Assembly (NCBI GenBank): GCA_900074885.1
Contig: FJUW01000012.1
Coordinates: forward strand, 1,843,841 to 1,907,840
Length of the DNA: 64,000 bases
Source of the DNA: Rhynchosporium graminicola
Lineage: Eukaryota > Ascomycota > Leotiomycetes > Helotiales > Ploettnerulaceae
Direction of reading: 5' to 3'
The notes beneath the pieces are model-generated. The model saw only the letters and a program-made list of their open reading frames with translations, was not told the DNA's origin and did no database searches. Made by a program: the position numbers and the translations under genes. This document shows positions 26,937 to 38,633 of this stretch, one piece after another (within the stretch, counting starts at the first letter, position 1; every line of letters starts with the position of its first letter).

Positions 26937-28499
26937 TTAATACGTTGCCAAATCATTCCAGTAAAGAGTCTCATGCTGCACCTCCGGCCCCGTCGCCGCA
27001 AAGCCCCAATCAAACTTCATCTTAACATACTGCAACAAATGGCTCGCCAACTTGACATGACCCACATCTGTCGGGTGAAATTGCGGATTGATATCATTAT
27101 GCTGCAAGATCCCCGTCGAGTTGAAGTAGTGCACAAATGGCTGCTGCGTGCCTGTCACGTAGGCATTCGTGTTGAAGTACTTGTACACGTCGTAGATCTC
27201 GCTGATGAAGGCTCCGGACTCCCGATACGTCGTGCCGATCTTGGAGAAGCCGCTCCAGAGGGACTGGAGATTGTTAGTGCTAATGTAATTGAAGATGACA
27301 AGATAAAAAAAATTTCGGGCAAGGAAACTCACCATCAGTACGATGTTCGCCTTTGGATATTTCTCATGCACACCATCCACAAGCTCGATATAACTCTTCA
27401 TATAGTCTTCGGACGCCACGTCGATCAATGAATTGTTATCGTTCGTGCCAAGGCAAATGACAACCAGATCCGCAGCGGGATGCTTCGCGAAATCCCACGG
27501 CTCGGGTTCGGTCCCGTAGATTTCTCTCGAGCGAGGACTCGTGTCGGAAGTCTGATACCACTGATACGTCTGACCCCTGGGATTCCCCCAGCAATTTCGG
27601 TCCTGCAAAGCGCTTGGTCAGTAGCTGCTTGTCATATCCTGAGGATGTGTAGGTGGAAGAGATAAGAAGTAAATGCTTGATGGAACAAGAAAAAGAAGCT
27701 AAGCGATTCAAAAACAATTCACAAGCGATAGCAAGACCAGGCCTCTATAAAGAACAACTCACATGCAAACAAATCCCACTATAAGAAGTAATATCCCACT
27801 CCGTCTCCCCCAGGCCAGCAGCAAGACCATACCCAAAGCCCGCCAGACCCTCATACGTCGCCGTATACCCCGACGCCAACGAGTCACCAATGACCTCCAA
27901 CCTCCGCTTGAAATCCGGCACCTTAAACAACGTCGAATTCGGCGCCGTGTGCACATTCCGAATCTGGATCCCGTACGCATAATTCGACACCCGGATCTCA
28001 AAGACCGACGCGTCGCGAGCGCCGATCTCGGGACTGGAGAATAGATGGGTGGCCCAAGCCGTGATGTTCGTGAACGTCCAGTCTAGACCATCGAAGCGAA
28101 ACCCCACTAGAACACCTGGTGATGTCCAGTTCCCGAATGAGATCGCGACTTGGTTCCCCGTGACTCCGAATTTCAATCCTGGTGCTCTGCAGTTCACGTG
28201 AGTGTGAGTGTGAGTTGTATCAATAAACGGTCTGAGCCAAGAGAAGAAGAAGAAGGAAAAAAAAGGAGGCATATCACTCACGACCACCAAGAAATATATC
28301 TCGAGTCCCAGCGGCCCTTGTAACTCAATTCCGACGCGTTCGGAGCGTATGTTTTCCAGTCCGCGAGACTCGTGCTCATCAGCGTGTTCGGGAAGTGGAC
28401 GTCGCGGATATGTCCATTCTCCACGATACTCGCGAGAACAACTTGGGAGAAGCTGCTTGTTAACGCCAGAATCTGACCCAAGGAGAGTGAACACCTCAT
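26937..28499 (-). CDS. Secreted SGNH hydrolase, CE2-like acetylesterase
   Basis: Probable extracellular carbohydrate esterase that removes acetyl groups from plant polysaccharides. Four exons: 28282-28499, 27763-28186, 27333-27602, 26937-27263 (1239 nt, 412 aa). Seen: N-terminal signal peptide (about 1-24, MRCSLSLGQILALTSS...); a beta-sandwich-like first half (about 50-170); then an SGNH core with GDSLASG (nucleophile Ser, about residue 183), LGTNDNN (oxyanion Asn) and HPTDVGH near the C-terminus supplying Asp and His. A beta-sandwich followed by an SGNH domain is the layout of CE2 esterases. All introns are canonical, the last with a CACTAAC branch site. Substrate is inferred only from family layout. 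Confidence 0.85.
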
Positions 28500-29336
28500 C
28501 TTGACCAACAAACGCCGGTTCAAAAATTGATTGAATATATCAAGCCTGTCATGGCTGAATTGGATACCTTGTCATCTATATATCCTCTTTACAGTACGGA
28601 AGAATTGCCGTCAGGAATAGACTTTCTCCGTCGATATTAGGCTAATTCGACACCACGACATTCCCTCATGCAAGTTTATAGCTCCTCAGGACCTCAGATT
28701 AACGTATGCTGAAGCTGCACCCGCTTTTCGTATATCAGTAGGAAGCTTGTCCTTGCTACAGTATGAAATCAGCGAAGACATTAAATGATAGCAGCAGTTT
28801 AGCGTAACATTCTTCACAGTCCGCGAAAGTCTTCACTACCACAACCTAGGTAAAGAATACGAGGGTCCTATCTCTTAACGTAGGTGTATTATAGTAAGCT
28901 ATTAATCTCATGTATAATCGTTCTACCTCCTAGCAGGCAATTTATTCTTTTCTTGTTCGCACTAGTAAGTAATAAATATCCTTAAGTTTGCTACTGTATC
29001 TTTCACTGCCCCGTGAATAGTCAGGAAACGACACTTAAATGATAGCACTGAGTGTCTTACCTGAGTAAATACGATACTCACGGTACGAGTATTCTTCAAC
29101 TGTGACGTCCGACGTAAGTGTTACTTGAAGCCCCGAAAGTCTTTGCGCCATCCATCAACCTTTAAATGTCAGAGACCAGGAAGCGCAATCAACATCTCCA
29201 TAGTTGCCAGTCCGCAATCGATGCACTTCAAACTCGTATGCAAGAAGGAATAAGCCAAATATCTTAAAACCGCATCAAGTGTTTCTTCATCTTAACGCAA
29301 CGAACGCCAGTCAACCTTCCCTATCCCAGACTACAA
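28500..29336. other. Intergenic stretch, nothing identified
   Basis: 837 bp between the esterase start and the P450 stop. Two loosely similar segments (around 28778-28840 and 29018-29145, both with TTAAATGATAGCA and CCGAAAGTCTT words) may be an old local duplication. No gene seen. Confidence 0.4.
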
Positions 29337-32300
29337 TCAAACAAAAACATCACTAGCATATCTCTCACCCTTGATGCCTTCCCACCACAGATCAACCTCC
29401 TCCTCACTTTTTGGTTTCCCCAACACCTCAGCAGCCTCCTGATAAATCTTCTTCGTCATAGCCGCAACGCCCTCGCCCACAGCCGCACTACCACAGACAT
29501 ATAAACTCGCACCCTCATTGAACACCTCCACCATTTCCTTTCTCTCCTCCCAAAGTCTGTCTTGCACGTATTTACAACCCTTGGATTTCTCACTGGATCT
29601 AGAGTATGCGTAATAGAGGTTGACGATCCCGTCTTTCTCCCACTGTGATAACTCGTCATGGAATAATGCATCTTTCACCGGATCAGCACAGCCGATAAAC
29701 AAGTACGCAGGGGCAAGCTTTCTCTCGGCTTGCATTTGCATCGCGCGCTCTTGGACAAACGCCCGGAACGGAGCGAGACCTGTGCCGGCGCAAAACATGA
29801 TGACAGGCGTCTTCTCAATATCCGAAGGAGGGTGGAAATGTCCGTGACTTGGTTTGACAGAGACGTGTATCCTGTCGCCTTCTTCGACACTGGACAGGTA
29901 ATTCGATGCGACACCGAGGAAACGCCTTTCACCTGCTGCTTTGGAAGGAGTATCGAGAACAGACCAGGTGATTGTGGCTGTTGCGGGGTCTGCGAGAGGT
30001 GAAGAGGAGATGGAGTATTGTCTGATGCGCATTGGTGGGAGCATAGCTAGGAAATCGCTGAGTGGTAGAGCGGCTGCTGGGTATTCTTCTAAGATGTCAA
30101 GTGGTGAGCGTCGCTTGTTGAGGACTTCTTGTTCGAAGTCTGCATCGGCCAAAGCGGAAATCTTGGCTCGAACTGTCTCGTCTGGACATGAGGCTGCGAT
30201 ACGTGCTATGTCCTTTCGAGTGGCGGGCTGACTGAGCTCAACATACATGCCTAGAATATCCATCATGCTAATCGGATGCCCAGTCGGCAGCGTAGTATTC
30301 GCACCACTCTTAATTGTCAGCATCGTATCCCAAGGCAGGCTCGCCCATTTCAAAACCCGTCGAACATTCTTCGAATTGTTGATCGGCAAGACGGCGAGGT
30401 AATCGCCTGTCTTGTAGCTCATCCCCGTGGGCAAGTTCAAGACTATATGTCGTTTCTCCGGTACTCCTTCTTGGGTAAGAAGTTGATTGCTCAAAACTAC
30501 TGCTTCCTTGAGGTTCTGACGAAGTTTGGACCGTCGCGAACCAGTGTCGATCTCAACATCCATTCCGGTTTCTTCTTCGGTCTCCTGGGAGCCACCGAGA
30601 GCAGGCCATAATGTCTCATCTTGCCATTTATCGAAATCATTGAAGATATCACCAGCTGCAACATCTCCGAGGCCAATCTCTGCAATTTCGGTTGCGCCAT
30701 GATCGTGGAAAGCAGAATTGAGGACTTTTGGCACCCGATGGAATGTCGAGACCCAGTCATCTGAGTATTGTTAGCCACATCTCCTAGGAGCTGGATTGGA
30801 TATGGTACTCACGATTTCCGCAGCCAAAGACGGCATACCTTACACCCTTTAATTTGCTTGAGCCCTCTAGTTTTTGAAGCCATTCGAGAAAGTGAGCTGC
30901 ATTGTCTGGAGGTTGACCTTCGTAACTTGAACTGATCAAGATGATGGGTTGATCTTTTGGTATCTTATCGACTGCGCTATCAAGCGGCTCAACCTGAGCA
31001 TGGTAGCCACGACCGGAGGCAACTCTGGCCAGACTCTGAGCGAGAGACTCGCACGTCCCAGCATTTGATCCGTACAGAATGGTCATTGGCTTTTTAGGCT
31101 TTCCACCCACCACGCTATCTTTGCGCTGCTGGTCATGACCTATGTGCCCTCTAGACGTGTCGACATGCAGCATTTTCTCTAGATAAACAGGATCAATATG
31201 CTCCCGTAGTGAAGCATGCATGAAGAAGTCCTTAGGCTTGATAGTCAAAGTCTGCTTGATTTGCAGAGTATAGCTTGGATTATCCAGGCGGAAGTTGAAA
31301 GTCTGAAGGAGCATTGCGGTAGTCAAGATAGCTTCTTGCCAGGCAAATGCTCTTCCGATACAGCCACGCATTCCGTTGCCAAACGGCTTCCAACAGTTAG
31401 GTGGGAGTTTGGAAAAAGGTTCGTCGAGCATTCTTTCCGGCTTGAATGATTCAGAATCTGGACCGAACACGGCGGGATCTCGATGACACGCCTCAAGTAC
31501 GGCGTTGATTGGTAGACCTTTGGGGATCTTGTACTTCCCGCCGAGGGTCGCGAAGTCCTCTACTGAGTCTGGATGTGGCTGGACAGTGAACACAGGCGCA
31601 GTTGGGCATAGGCGTAAAGTCTCTCGTAGACATGCCTCGATATATGGAAGCTTGGACATATGATCGACTGTGATTGGTCCTCTTCCTACAACTTCATCGA
31701 CTTGGCGCTGAGCAGTCTGGTATGCGGCTGGATTCTTGAGAAGGAAATAGAACAAAAACGATAGGAGACCACTAGTTGTTTCGTGTCCTGTCCCGTGTTA
31801 TGACGCTTTTTGGCTTTAGAATCCTGGATGTTAACTTACCAGCAATCAAAAAAGTGATCATGTTATTCATAATACTCTCCTCCGTAAGCCCTTCTCCTGT
31901 TTTCGGATCTCTCCCCTTAACCATAGCATTAAGCAAATCCTTCTTATCATTGGGATGTGTCCTTCTCTCCGTCACAACTTCTCCAGCAACCTTTTTCAAA
32001 AGCGCGATATCAGCATCGTATTTCTGCTGAGCGGATCTATAAAGGTAATTAGCAAATCCTGGGCGTCTGGCTCTCGCTCCTGATTCTGCGAGAAGACCAG
32101 TCATGGCGTCGACGAAGGGATGCATTTCTTCGTGATAGAAGCTGTTGAATCGTGTATCCATGGCACATCTGCTATAATTAGCAAAACAAAGCATAGTATT
32201 GAATCGAAACCCCTACAGCGCAATTGAGTCCAAAGTAAGCCTCGTGAAGTCGTCTGGTACATTGATCTTGTCCTTGGGTCCAAATCTTGCCCACTTGACG

Positions 32301-32775
32301 ACCATCTGAGACGCAATATCGTGCATCTCATCGAACATCGATCTGATAGAAAGCGGTCCGAAGGCTAACACAATCAGCCAAAGTCCCGACAAGTGTAAGG
32401 ACGCGGCATACCTGGCATTAAAACCCTGTGTGCGACCTCCCAGTTATGCTCCCCGGGATATGCTGTGAAGAGACCGTCCGATATGCCATTTCGTAACTGG
32501 TCCAAGGCACCAGACACCATCTTGATGTATCGTTTCTCGTCGCATACCTCGTTGAGGAGTTCGTGGGTTGATATGAAGACTTTCTCGATACCGCCAATGG
32601 AGAGTTTGAAGATGGGGCCTGGAAGGATTAGAAGACGCTCAATATGTGTGTCAAGTGACCTACCATAGGTCTCTGCCAATCTGCAAAGACTTGCTGTAGC
32701 CGTGGCTGGGTCGACATCGTTGATGTTGCCTAGGAATGGCAGGCCAGGTGGGCCGGGAATACCTTCGGTCGTCAT
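29337..32775 (-). CDS. Self-sufficient P450-reductase fusion, CYP505 (P450foxy type)
   Basis: Fatty-acid subterminal hydroxylase in which a P450 and its NADPH reductase are fused. Six exons: 32664-32775, 32412-32618, 32217-32364, 31840-32168, 30813-31787, 29337-30760 (3195 nt, 1064 aa), matching the ~1065-aa family length. Seen: Pro-rich start ([13 protein letters not shown]); I-helix AGHETT (about 265-270); ExxR at Glu321-Arg324; heme loop [10 protein letters not shown] with Cys408; FMN-domain P-loop [13 protein letters not shown] (about 500); FAD motif [14 protein letters not shown] motif [11 protein letters not shown]; and C-terminal YASDVFV, typical of diflavin reductases. There is no N-terminal membrane anchor, so it is soluble as in P450 BM3 and P450foxy. 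It stands alone, with no cluster partners. Confidence 0.95.
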
Positions 32776-32827
32776 TGTGTAGAAGGGATGGGATGTACGG
32801 AGTTGAGGGTTGAAGATACTAGGAATG

Positions 32828-32859
32828 AGAAGAAGAAGAAGAAGAAGAAGAAGAAGAAG
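32828..32859. repeat. (GAA)n microsatellite upstream of the P450 gene
   Basis: About ten GAA/AAG units, roughly 55 bp upstream of the CYP505 start codon on the opposite strand, probably in its 5' UTR. Confidence 0.95.
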
Positions 32860-33003
32860 GAAGGAATGTCATAGACAAGAGAGGGAGCCGAAGTATAAAT
32901 CCACCCAGCTGTAGCAACTTTGCTATTTGGTAACAACGTCTTGTACGTACCTACGTCCGTAGTACTGATACCTACTCACAGGCACTACACGAAGGAAGTA
33001 AGT

Positions 33004-33033
33004 ACCCAGTACCCAGTACCCAGTACCCAGTAC
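33004..33033. repeat. ACCCAGT heptamer tandem repeat
   Basis: Four tandem copies of ACCCAGT about 230 bp upstream of the P450 gene, in a region also rich in TACCTA words. Confidence 0.9.
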
Positions 33034-33797
33034 TTATACCTAGCCATAGCTGCCGTGACCTAGGTACCTACCTATACCTATGATGAAGATTCACGGCCCA
33101 TGCGAAAAGGTTCTGCAGTGCTATGTTCTTCTATTACTGGACACGAATGGACGGAATACGGAGCATCTTGACAGGATTGCAGACGGGTCGCGACAGGAAT
33201 TTGATGCACGTTGAGGGCCGTGAGCCAGTGATATGCGAGTCAAATAAACAACCAAGTCAGCCGGTGCCGAGGTTAGCGGGGTTGTGCTGCCCGCGCACAA
33301 TCTATATTCCGATGGATCCCATTATGGCTGGCTGCCCTGCATTGATTGGACTTGCCGGAACCACCGTGTAGCGAGCGATTGCCGACCATTGTTTCCAGAA
33401 AGCGCCTTTTGCTGCTAAATAAGGGAGAGGACAAGCCTTGACAATACAGCCGTCGGCAGCTAGATATATAAATAAACCCTCAATCAAAACGTGATTATCA
33501 CTTGTATCTATTATCCCTTGGCCAGAGAAGTGGGGCTCTAGTTTCTCAAACATGTGGATAATATATGGTACTATAGTTAGCATTCTATGGGTATAGTGCA
33601 GGATAGAATACTCTTGAAAGAAAGGAAAGAGACAAATTATGGCACTGCATAATAAAATGTACAATTTGCGGCTCATCTGATGCCTGTGGTGCCTCTACTA
33701 TAGGTTCTATATTCCTTGCAACGATATTGTGTTTCTTGTTCACATGCCACTAGAGCAACGGCGTCAGGACACGGCAGACGGCACGGCTTCCAGCGAT

Positions 33798-33822
33798 TCG
33801 ACCCGACCCGACCCGACCCGAT
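33798..33822. repeat. CCCGA pentamer tandem repeat
   Basis: Five tandem CCCGA units, the last with one change. Confidence 0.9.
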
Positions 33823-34425
33823 CCGCCCGGTCGGTAGGACTCAAAAACCGCACCGATGACAGCGGCGAGATATTCGCCCGTCCCGTCCCTCGTCCCCATT
33901 AAGTCGCGTATCATGTCAGAAATGCCACTGCCGTCAGCTGTTTTCCCACTTTTTATGAAGAGTAAATCCCCTCGACGACGACGTTTTCGAACCACAAAGC
34001 ACTATCCTGACTCCTTTAATCACGATACAGATACGGGTAAGACAAGAAGGTCTCTATCAGGCGAAACATTTGCGTTGAAGTCGGCGCAAAGTCACCCTTT
34101 CAAAACAATACTCAAGTTCAAAAACAGGATAATCACATCAATGCTAACGCCTACAACCCGAACTAGTATATACAGGAAGAAAAGGGTAGGACGAGATATC
34201 TTTGATGCTAACTATCCAGCCGGCTATGAACCTCATAATGGTATCGTAAAAGACGCCCAGCCGCATCGAACCCGAGGGCATCAAAAAGAAATCAAAAATT
34301 ACCAAACAAGTTTCAGTAGACAACATTCAGACATGTCCCATTCCGTAACTCCTTCCCATCCGTCCATCTACACCCATCAAGCCGGCACGCACCCACCAAC
34401 TCAACCAGCCTCTCTCATTCCCCCT

Positions 34426-36947
34426 TCATCTTCTGGCTTCCATTTCATGAGTTTGCATCCTAACCTCCAAAACCTGACTCATATGTTGCAGGTCATTCCG
34501 TGCCTTCTCATCCTCCTCAAGAATCCCACGAATAATTTGCCATTCAACCGGCCTCATCTGATAAGCCTGCGGCATCAAGAACGCAACAGTCGGCGCATCT
34601 CTGTACGGGCCAAGAATTTCAGCCGCGGTTGTCTCTCCAGCTCTTTGATCAGCGGTTCTTTGGTCATCGCCTTGGACTTGCTGATGGTGGGGTTGAGGTT
34701 GTGGTTCATCTTGAGGGAATCCCTGATGGGGTAAAGGAGGCGCACTGTAAGCTCCTTGAGGTTGGACGGGTGACATGGCAGGGCCAATTCCTGAGATTGA
34801 CATCTGACGTTGGGCGTGGTTGACGACAGTCGGGGAGTCACCGCCGAAACGTAGGGTATCAACGGGGATATTGTTGCGGATAACCAGGGTCACCAGAATC
34901 ATTGGGTCAGATCGTATTTCAGGCACTTTATGACCTTCGAGGTTGGTGACGAAGTCGGGTATACTTCCTGGACTTGGTGGAACAGGCACCAAATAAGTAT
35001 CACGAATATTGCCCAAGCCCTTGTTGGTCAAGACCCCGTAGCGCTTTTTTGAGTCAAAGTAGTGGTACAAAGCGTAGAAATCGGCATCTGATGCTTCGCC
35101 AGAAGGTGTGATGCTAACAACAGCGACATCTGTTGGAGGGCTGTATCGGAGGCTGCAAAGGTATTCGTTGGCCTTGTCTTGATCGATCCGTCCGGCAATT
35201 CTGAGGTCTGATTGGAGGTTGTCCTTCCAAGAAGCGGAATGGGCTTTGTCACCAAATCCAGCGACATGCTTTGCGGTAGCAGGAAATCGGGCAACCGATT
35301 CCATTGTAAGAGTTCCCTGCCAAACGATGTCCGGATCCGTAGGGTACTCAGCTGGCGAGTATGCATCAGAATCACCTTCGTCGTCTTGAAGCATCTTGTC
35401 AATCTCTGGGTCAACACCTGGTCCACTTACGGGTGGAGCATTATTTGAGGATTCGCGACGGACATGTTGGGATGTGATCGGTGATGCAGCTACTTGAGAG
35501 ACCACCTTGTTGTAGTCGAAGTCTGGTTGCGAGGGCTTTCGCGTTTGAACGGCCAATTTTGGAGCAGCATTCCCTCTGATATCATCAGTGCCACGATACG
35601 AGTTGATGTCCTCGCCTTCAAGGGTCCCAGGCGAGTTTTCTCGCGAGCGGGTAGCCATTTGTCCGTTGGGATCCAGCATGCTTCGTCGTCGGGACGTGGG
35701 CATGCTGTCAACCGGCATTGCGAAATTATCATCCTCAACGACCTCCTCTCCCTTGTGTGTACGTCGCATCCGTGGACCATCATCTGTGATCATGATTGAT
35801 TGCTTTTCTGCGCGTGCCTTCAGTCCAGCCACTTCCTTCTTCAACTCTTTACTTGCCATGTCATCCGAGGACATAGATGCCAGTGTGAGAGGCTGCAGTG
35901 TGTGTTTGAGGAGACGATCGGTGAGCTCTTGATTCAATTTGAGATTCGCGGTAATGGTCCGACATTGAGCCAGATATGTCTGCTTCTCGTCGTGCTGGAC
36001 CTTGACGGCAGCTTGGATTTGGATGGCGAGACGTTCGGTTTTTGCATCGAGAGTATCATTCGGAGCCAATGTATACACGCGGTGGTTGATAGCATGGGAG
36101 ATGGCAGGTTTGAGATTCTTCATGATGAGCTTTGCTCCAGCTTCCTGAAGTATGTCATGTATTTCGGACAGCCTGACTGCCAGATCCGAGGGCGGTGATT
36201 CTTGACGAGGTGTCTGTGCAGGTGCCGGTGCAGGTGCAGCTGACACTTTGCGTACTTTGGGTTTGGGTTCCTGGCTTGTTAGCAGAAGTTCTGGTGGATT
36301 GGAAGGGAAACATACATCCTGGGACTCGTCTCGAATCTTCCTCTTTGCGCTGCCAGCTCGAGGGGTCTCCTTCTTGAGAGGCGTAGAAGGCGTACTGCCT
36401 TTACCATTGGTAACAGAATCGCTGACTCGCTTGCCCTTCTTCTTTCCCTTGGCCGATTGAGCCTCCTTCTCTGCCTTCTCGGCCTTCTCGGCCTTTGCCA
36501 GTTCAGCATTGTATTTCTTTTGACGAATCTCCCAAACCCTGATGCCCTTCTTCATACCATCCAGCAGTTCCTTGTGTGCTCCAGGATCACATAGCTCACA
36601 TAAATAATGCTCGGGTATCTCGTCCTCGAAAGTTGTGATTCCTACACAGACATTGTGTTGCCAGACAGTGCACTGATCGCAAGCAATCCATGGTTCCTCG
36701 TCTCCCTCTGGACTGTCGATGGCACCGCAGACGCAGCGAATGACCTCCGGATCTTCCTCCTTCTCGACCTTCTTCTTCTTGCCCCCTTTCTTCTTGGGTT
36801 CGGGTGTAGAGTCGAGGTCCATCTTACCGGTATGCACGCCCTTTGTTGCGCGGACGGATCTTCGAGGTTCGTCTGTTATGATTGTGATTAGCTGTGGGGT
36901 AAAGGATGCGAGAACGCGGGGACAGGGTAGGGGCGCATACCAGCCAT
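34426..36947 (-). CDS. BYE1: BYE1-like transcription factor (PHD, TFIIS-like, SPOC)
   Basis: Nuclear protein that binds RNA polymerase II and H3K4-methylated chromatin in yeast. Three exons: 36941-36947, 36316-36872, 34426-36270 (2409 nt, 802 aa). The 7-nt first exon gives MA and the first base of the next codon, leading into the conserved DEPRRSVRATKG start. Seen: a complete C4HC3 PHD finger (Cys49, 51, 67, 70, His75, Cys78, 94, 97), Lys-rich linkers, a TFIIS-central-like helical region (about 270-385), and a SPOC domain (about 530-680) beginning DIVWQGTLTM. The tail is Pro/Gln-rich and ends with a short coiled coil. The second intron is 45 nt with GTATGT, CTGCTAACA and CAG; it is stop-free and a multiple of three, so gene finders may wrongly read through it. 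Confidence 0.92.
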
Positions 36948-37889
36948 GTTGAGTTTGTATGCGATTTTCAATGCGGAAGTCGCGATGGGTAGGATGTTCA
37001 ATCGATTGGGATCTGGGTCGCTCAGCCGCAAGAGTGGAAGGTGAAGTGAGGTTCCAGGAAAAAGCTGTGGACGCGCCCCGATTGAAATGATCGATCAGCT
37101 CCGCCCCCGCGTGTAGTCGCACGGAGCGAGTTAAAGCGGCAGGTGAAGCTTGAGATAATGTGTCGCGAAGTCAATGCGATCGCGATGAAGTCACACTCAG
37201 CTCTTCAAGGTGTTGTGGAGGTTGTGGTCGTTCTTGCCCTTTGGTTTTGGGAGCTGAGTTGAATTGATACAAGCGGCGTAGACGTGAGCCAGAATCGAGC
37301 CAGAGCCAAACATTGGGAGATCGGGGGTCGGCCTAGCAGTGGTTGTTATTGGTGGAAGGTCATGTGACATAACGGGGCTTTAACGCTAAGAGGCTTGAAC
37401 CTCGAGAAATGTCAACAGCCTCGTCAAAACTGTACGAAAGTAAACAACAACACACTCCTTCACAAGCCAGAAACTATTCGCATGAATATAATCCAGGTCT
37501 GAAACATCGGTTGGGCTACCCGTTCACCTGCTGTCTCCCTCAAACCAGTTGACAACTCCTTGTCTGGCTATTTGGAAGCCTATCAGCTCCACCCTCCTGT
37601 CTCGCTTTCTAGAGTGCAACGACTTCTAATTTCCCATTCTGCCCAAAATCTCGATGTCGCCCTTCCACGTCGCCCAGTCGAGATACACCCACGACATTTA
37701 AACTCGACATAGCAATTCCCTCACATAGGCTTCAGAAAACCATCTTCTTGTTTCAGTGCCCAGGGTCGAGATCGTCGAAGCCCAGTAGGCAGCTCGAACC
37801 ATTCATTGATCTCCTTTTGTGCATCCAGCAATAAACCACCGAATCTATCAGCTTCTTCTCCGAATCTTACAACCTTCTTCTCAGCAAAT
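36948..37889. promoter_or_regulatory. Divergent promoter region, BYE1 / zinc-finger gene
   Basis: 942 bp between two divergent start codons. No additional gene. It must contain both promoters; no single element stands out. Confidence 0.5.
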
Positions 37890-38633
37890 ATGGCAGACGT
37901 GCGATCTCTTCTCAAATCCGAGCGCGCAGCTCGCCGTATCCAGCACCAATATGCAAGCTACCACACAGGAGGGCTTTCCTGCACAGCATGTCACGTACAA
38001 ATGAAGGATGCATTATGGGATGGTCACCTGCGATCTGCCGGGCACATGGTGCGCGTTGAGAAGGAGGTCGCTTCGAAGAAGCGGAAAGCAAGCTCCGAGT
38101 CAGATGGAGATGGAGAAGGGTCGGGCACAATTAGGAAGCGCAGCAAAGCAAATGGAACTGTAAATGGAGGCGGAATACCAGAGGGTTTCTTTGATGCGCG
38201 CATAGGGGGCGAGACGATAGAAATACCTAGTCGACCAGCAACGCCTTCGAAACCCATCCTCAAACCCGACGTTCCAAGAGTAGATGAAGATGAATGGGCG
38301 GCCTTCGAGGCAGATATTGAGAAGGCGGAGGAAGAGGTCAAGCAGGCCAACGATGCGGTCATTTCGGCACCGGCGATGATGGCCAGTGATATTGTGAAGA
38401 GAGAAGAGAGCAGCGCCCTGGATCTGGAAGGCGAGAAGGAGGATGCGGCTAGGAAGATAGAAGAGGAACTCGAGGAGATGGAGAGTTTGGAGCAGAGGGT
38501 CAAGAAGTTGAGGGAGAAGAGGGAAGAGTTGAGAAAGAGGGCCGTGGTGAATGTGGTGGCATCGCCGCCGGTGGAGGAAGAGGAAGATGAGGATGACGAC
38601 GACGACGACGACGATGATGATGATGGATTTTAG
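37890..38633 (+). CDS. ZNF830/CCDC16-like zinc-finger protein
   Basis: Intronless, 247 aa, probably nuclear and linked to pre-mRNA splicing as for ZNF830/CCDC16 homologues. Seen: MADVRSLLKSERAARRI at the N-terminus, then a C2H2 finger with Cys31, Cys34, His46 and His52 (CTACHVQMK...HLRSAGH), a Lys-rich nuclear-localisation stretch (about 60-90), a conserved DEWAAFEADIE motif, a coiled coil (about 190-225) and an acidic tail of about eleven consecutive Asp before a terminal Gly-Phe. The in-frame start at 37890 gives the conserved N-terminus; the upstream open frame to 37806 is not supported. Confidence 0.9.
   Translation: MADVRSLLKSERAARRIQHQYASYHTGGLSCTACHVQMKDALWDGHLRSAGHMVRVEKEVASKKRKASSESDGDGEGSGTIRKRSKANGTVNGGGIPEGFFDARIGGETIEIPSRPATPSKPILKPDVPRVDEDEWAAFEADIEKAEEEVKQANDAVISAPAMMASDIVKREESSALDLEGEKEDAARKIEEELEEMESLEQRVKKLREKREELRKRAVVNVVASPPVEEEEDEDDDDDDDDDDDGF

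Larger units (their letters stand above)
32776..34425. other. Intergenic stretch with three short tandem repeats
   Basis: 1.65 kb. It holds a GAA repeat just upstream of the P450 gene (32828-32859), an ACCCAGT heptamer repeat (33004-33033) and a CCCGA pentamer repeat (33798-33822). A 124-codon frame at 33302-33676 on the minus strand has no recognisable domain and I do not call it. Confidence 0.45.

Noticed and set aside
18583..32775. A terpenoid biosynthetic cluster combining the UbiA enzyme, esterase and P450
   Set aside because: The P450 is a CYP505 fatty-acid hydroxylase fusion and the esterase is a CE2-like secreted enzyme, with a transcription-factor gene and kilobases between them; no pathway logic links them.
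33302..33676. 124-codon minus-strand frame
   Set aside because: Hydrophobic at one end but no domain, no splice partners, and the start context is unsupported.
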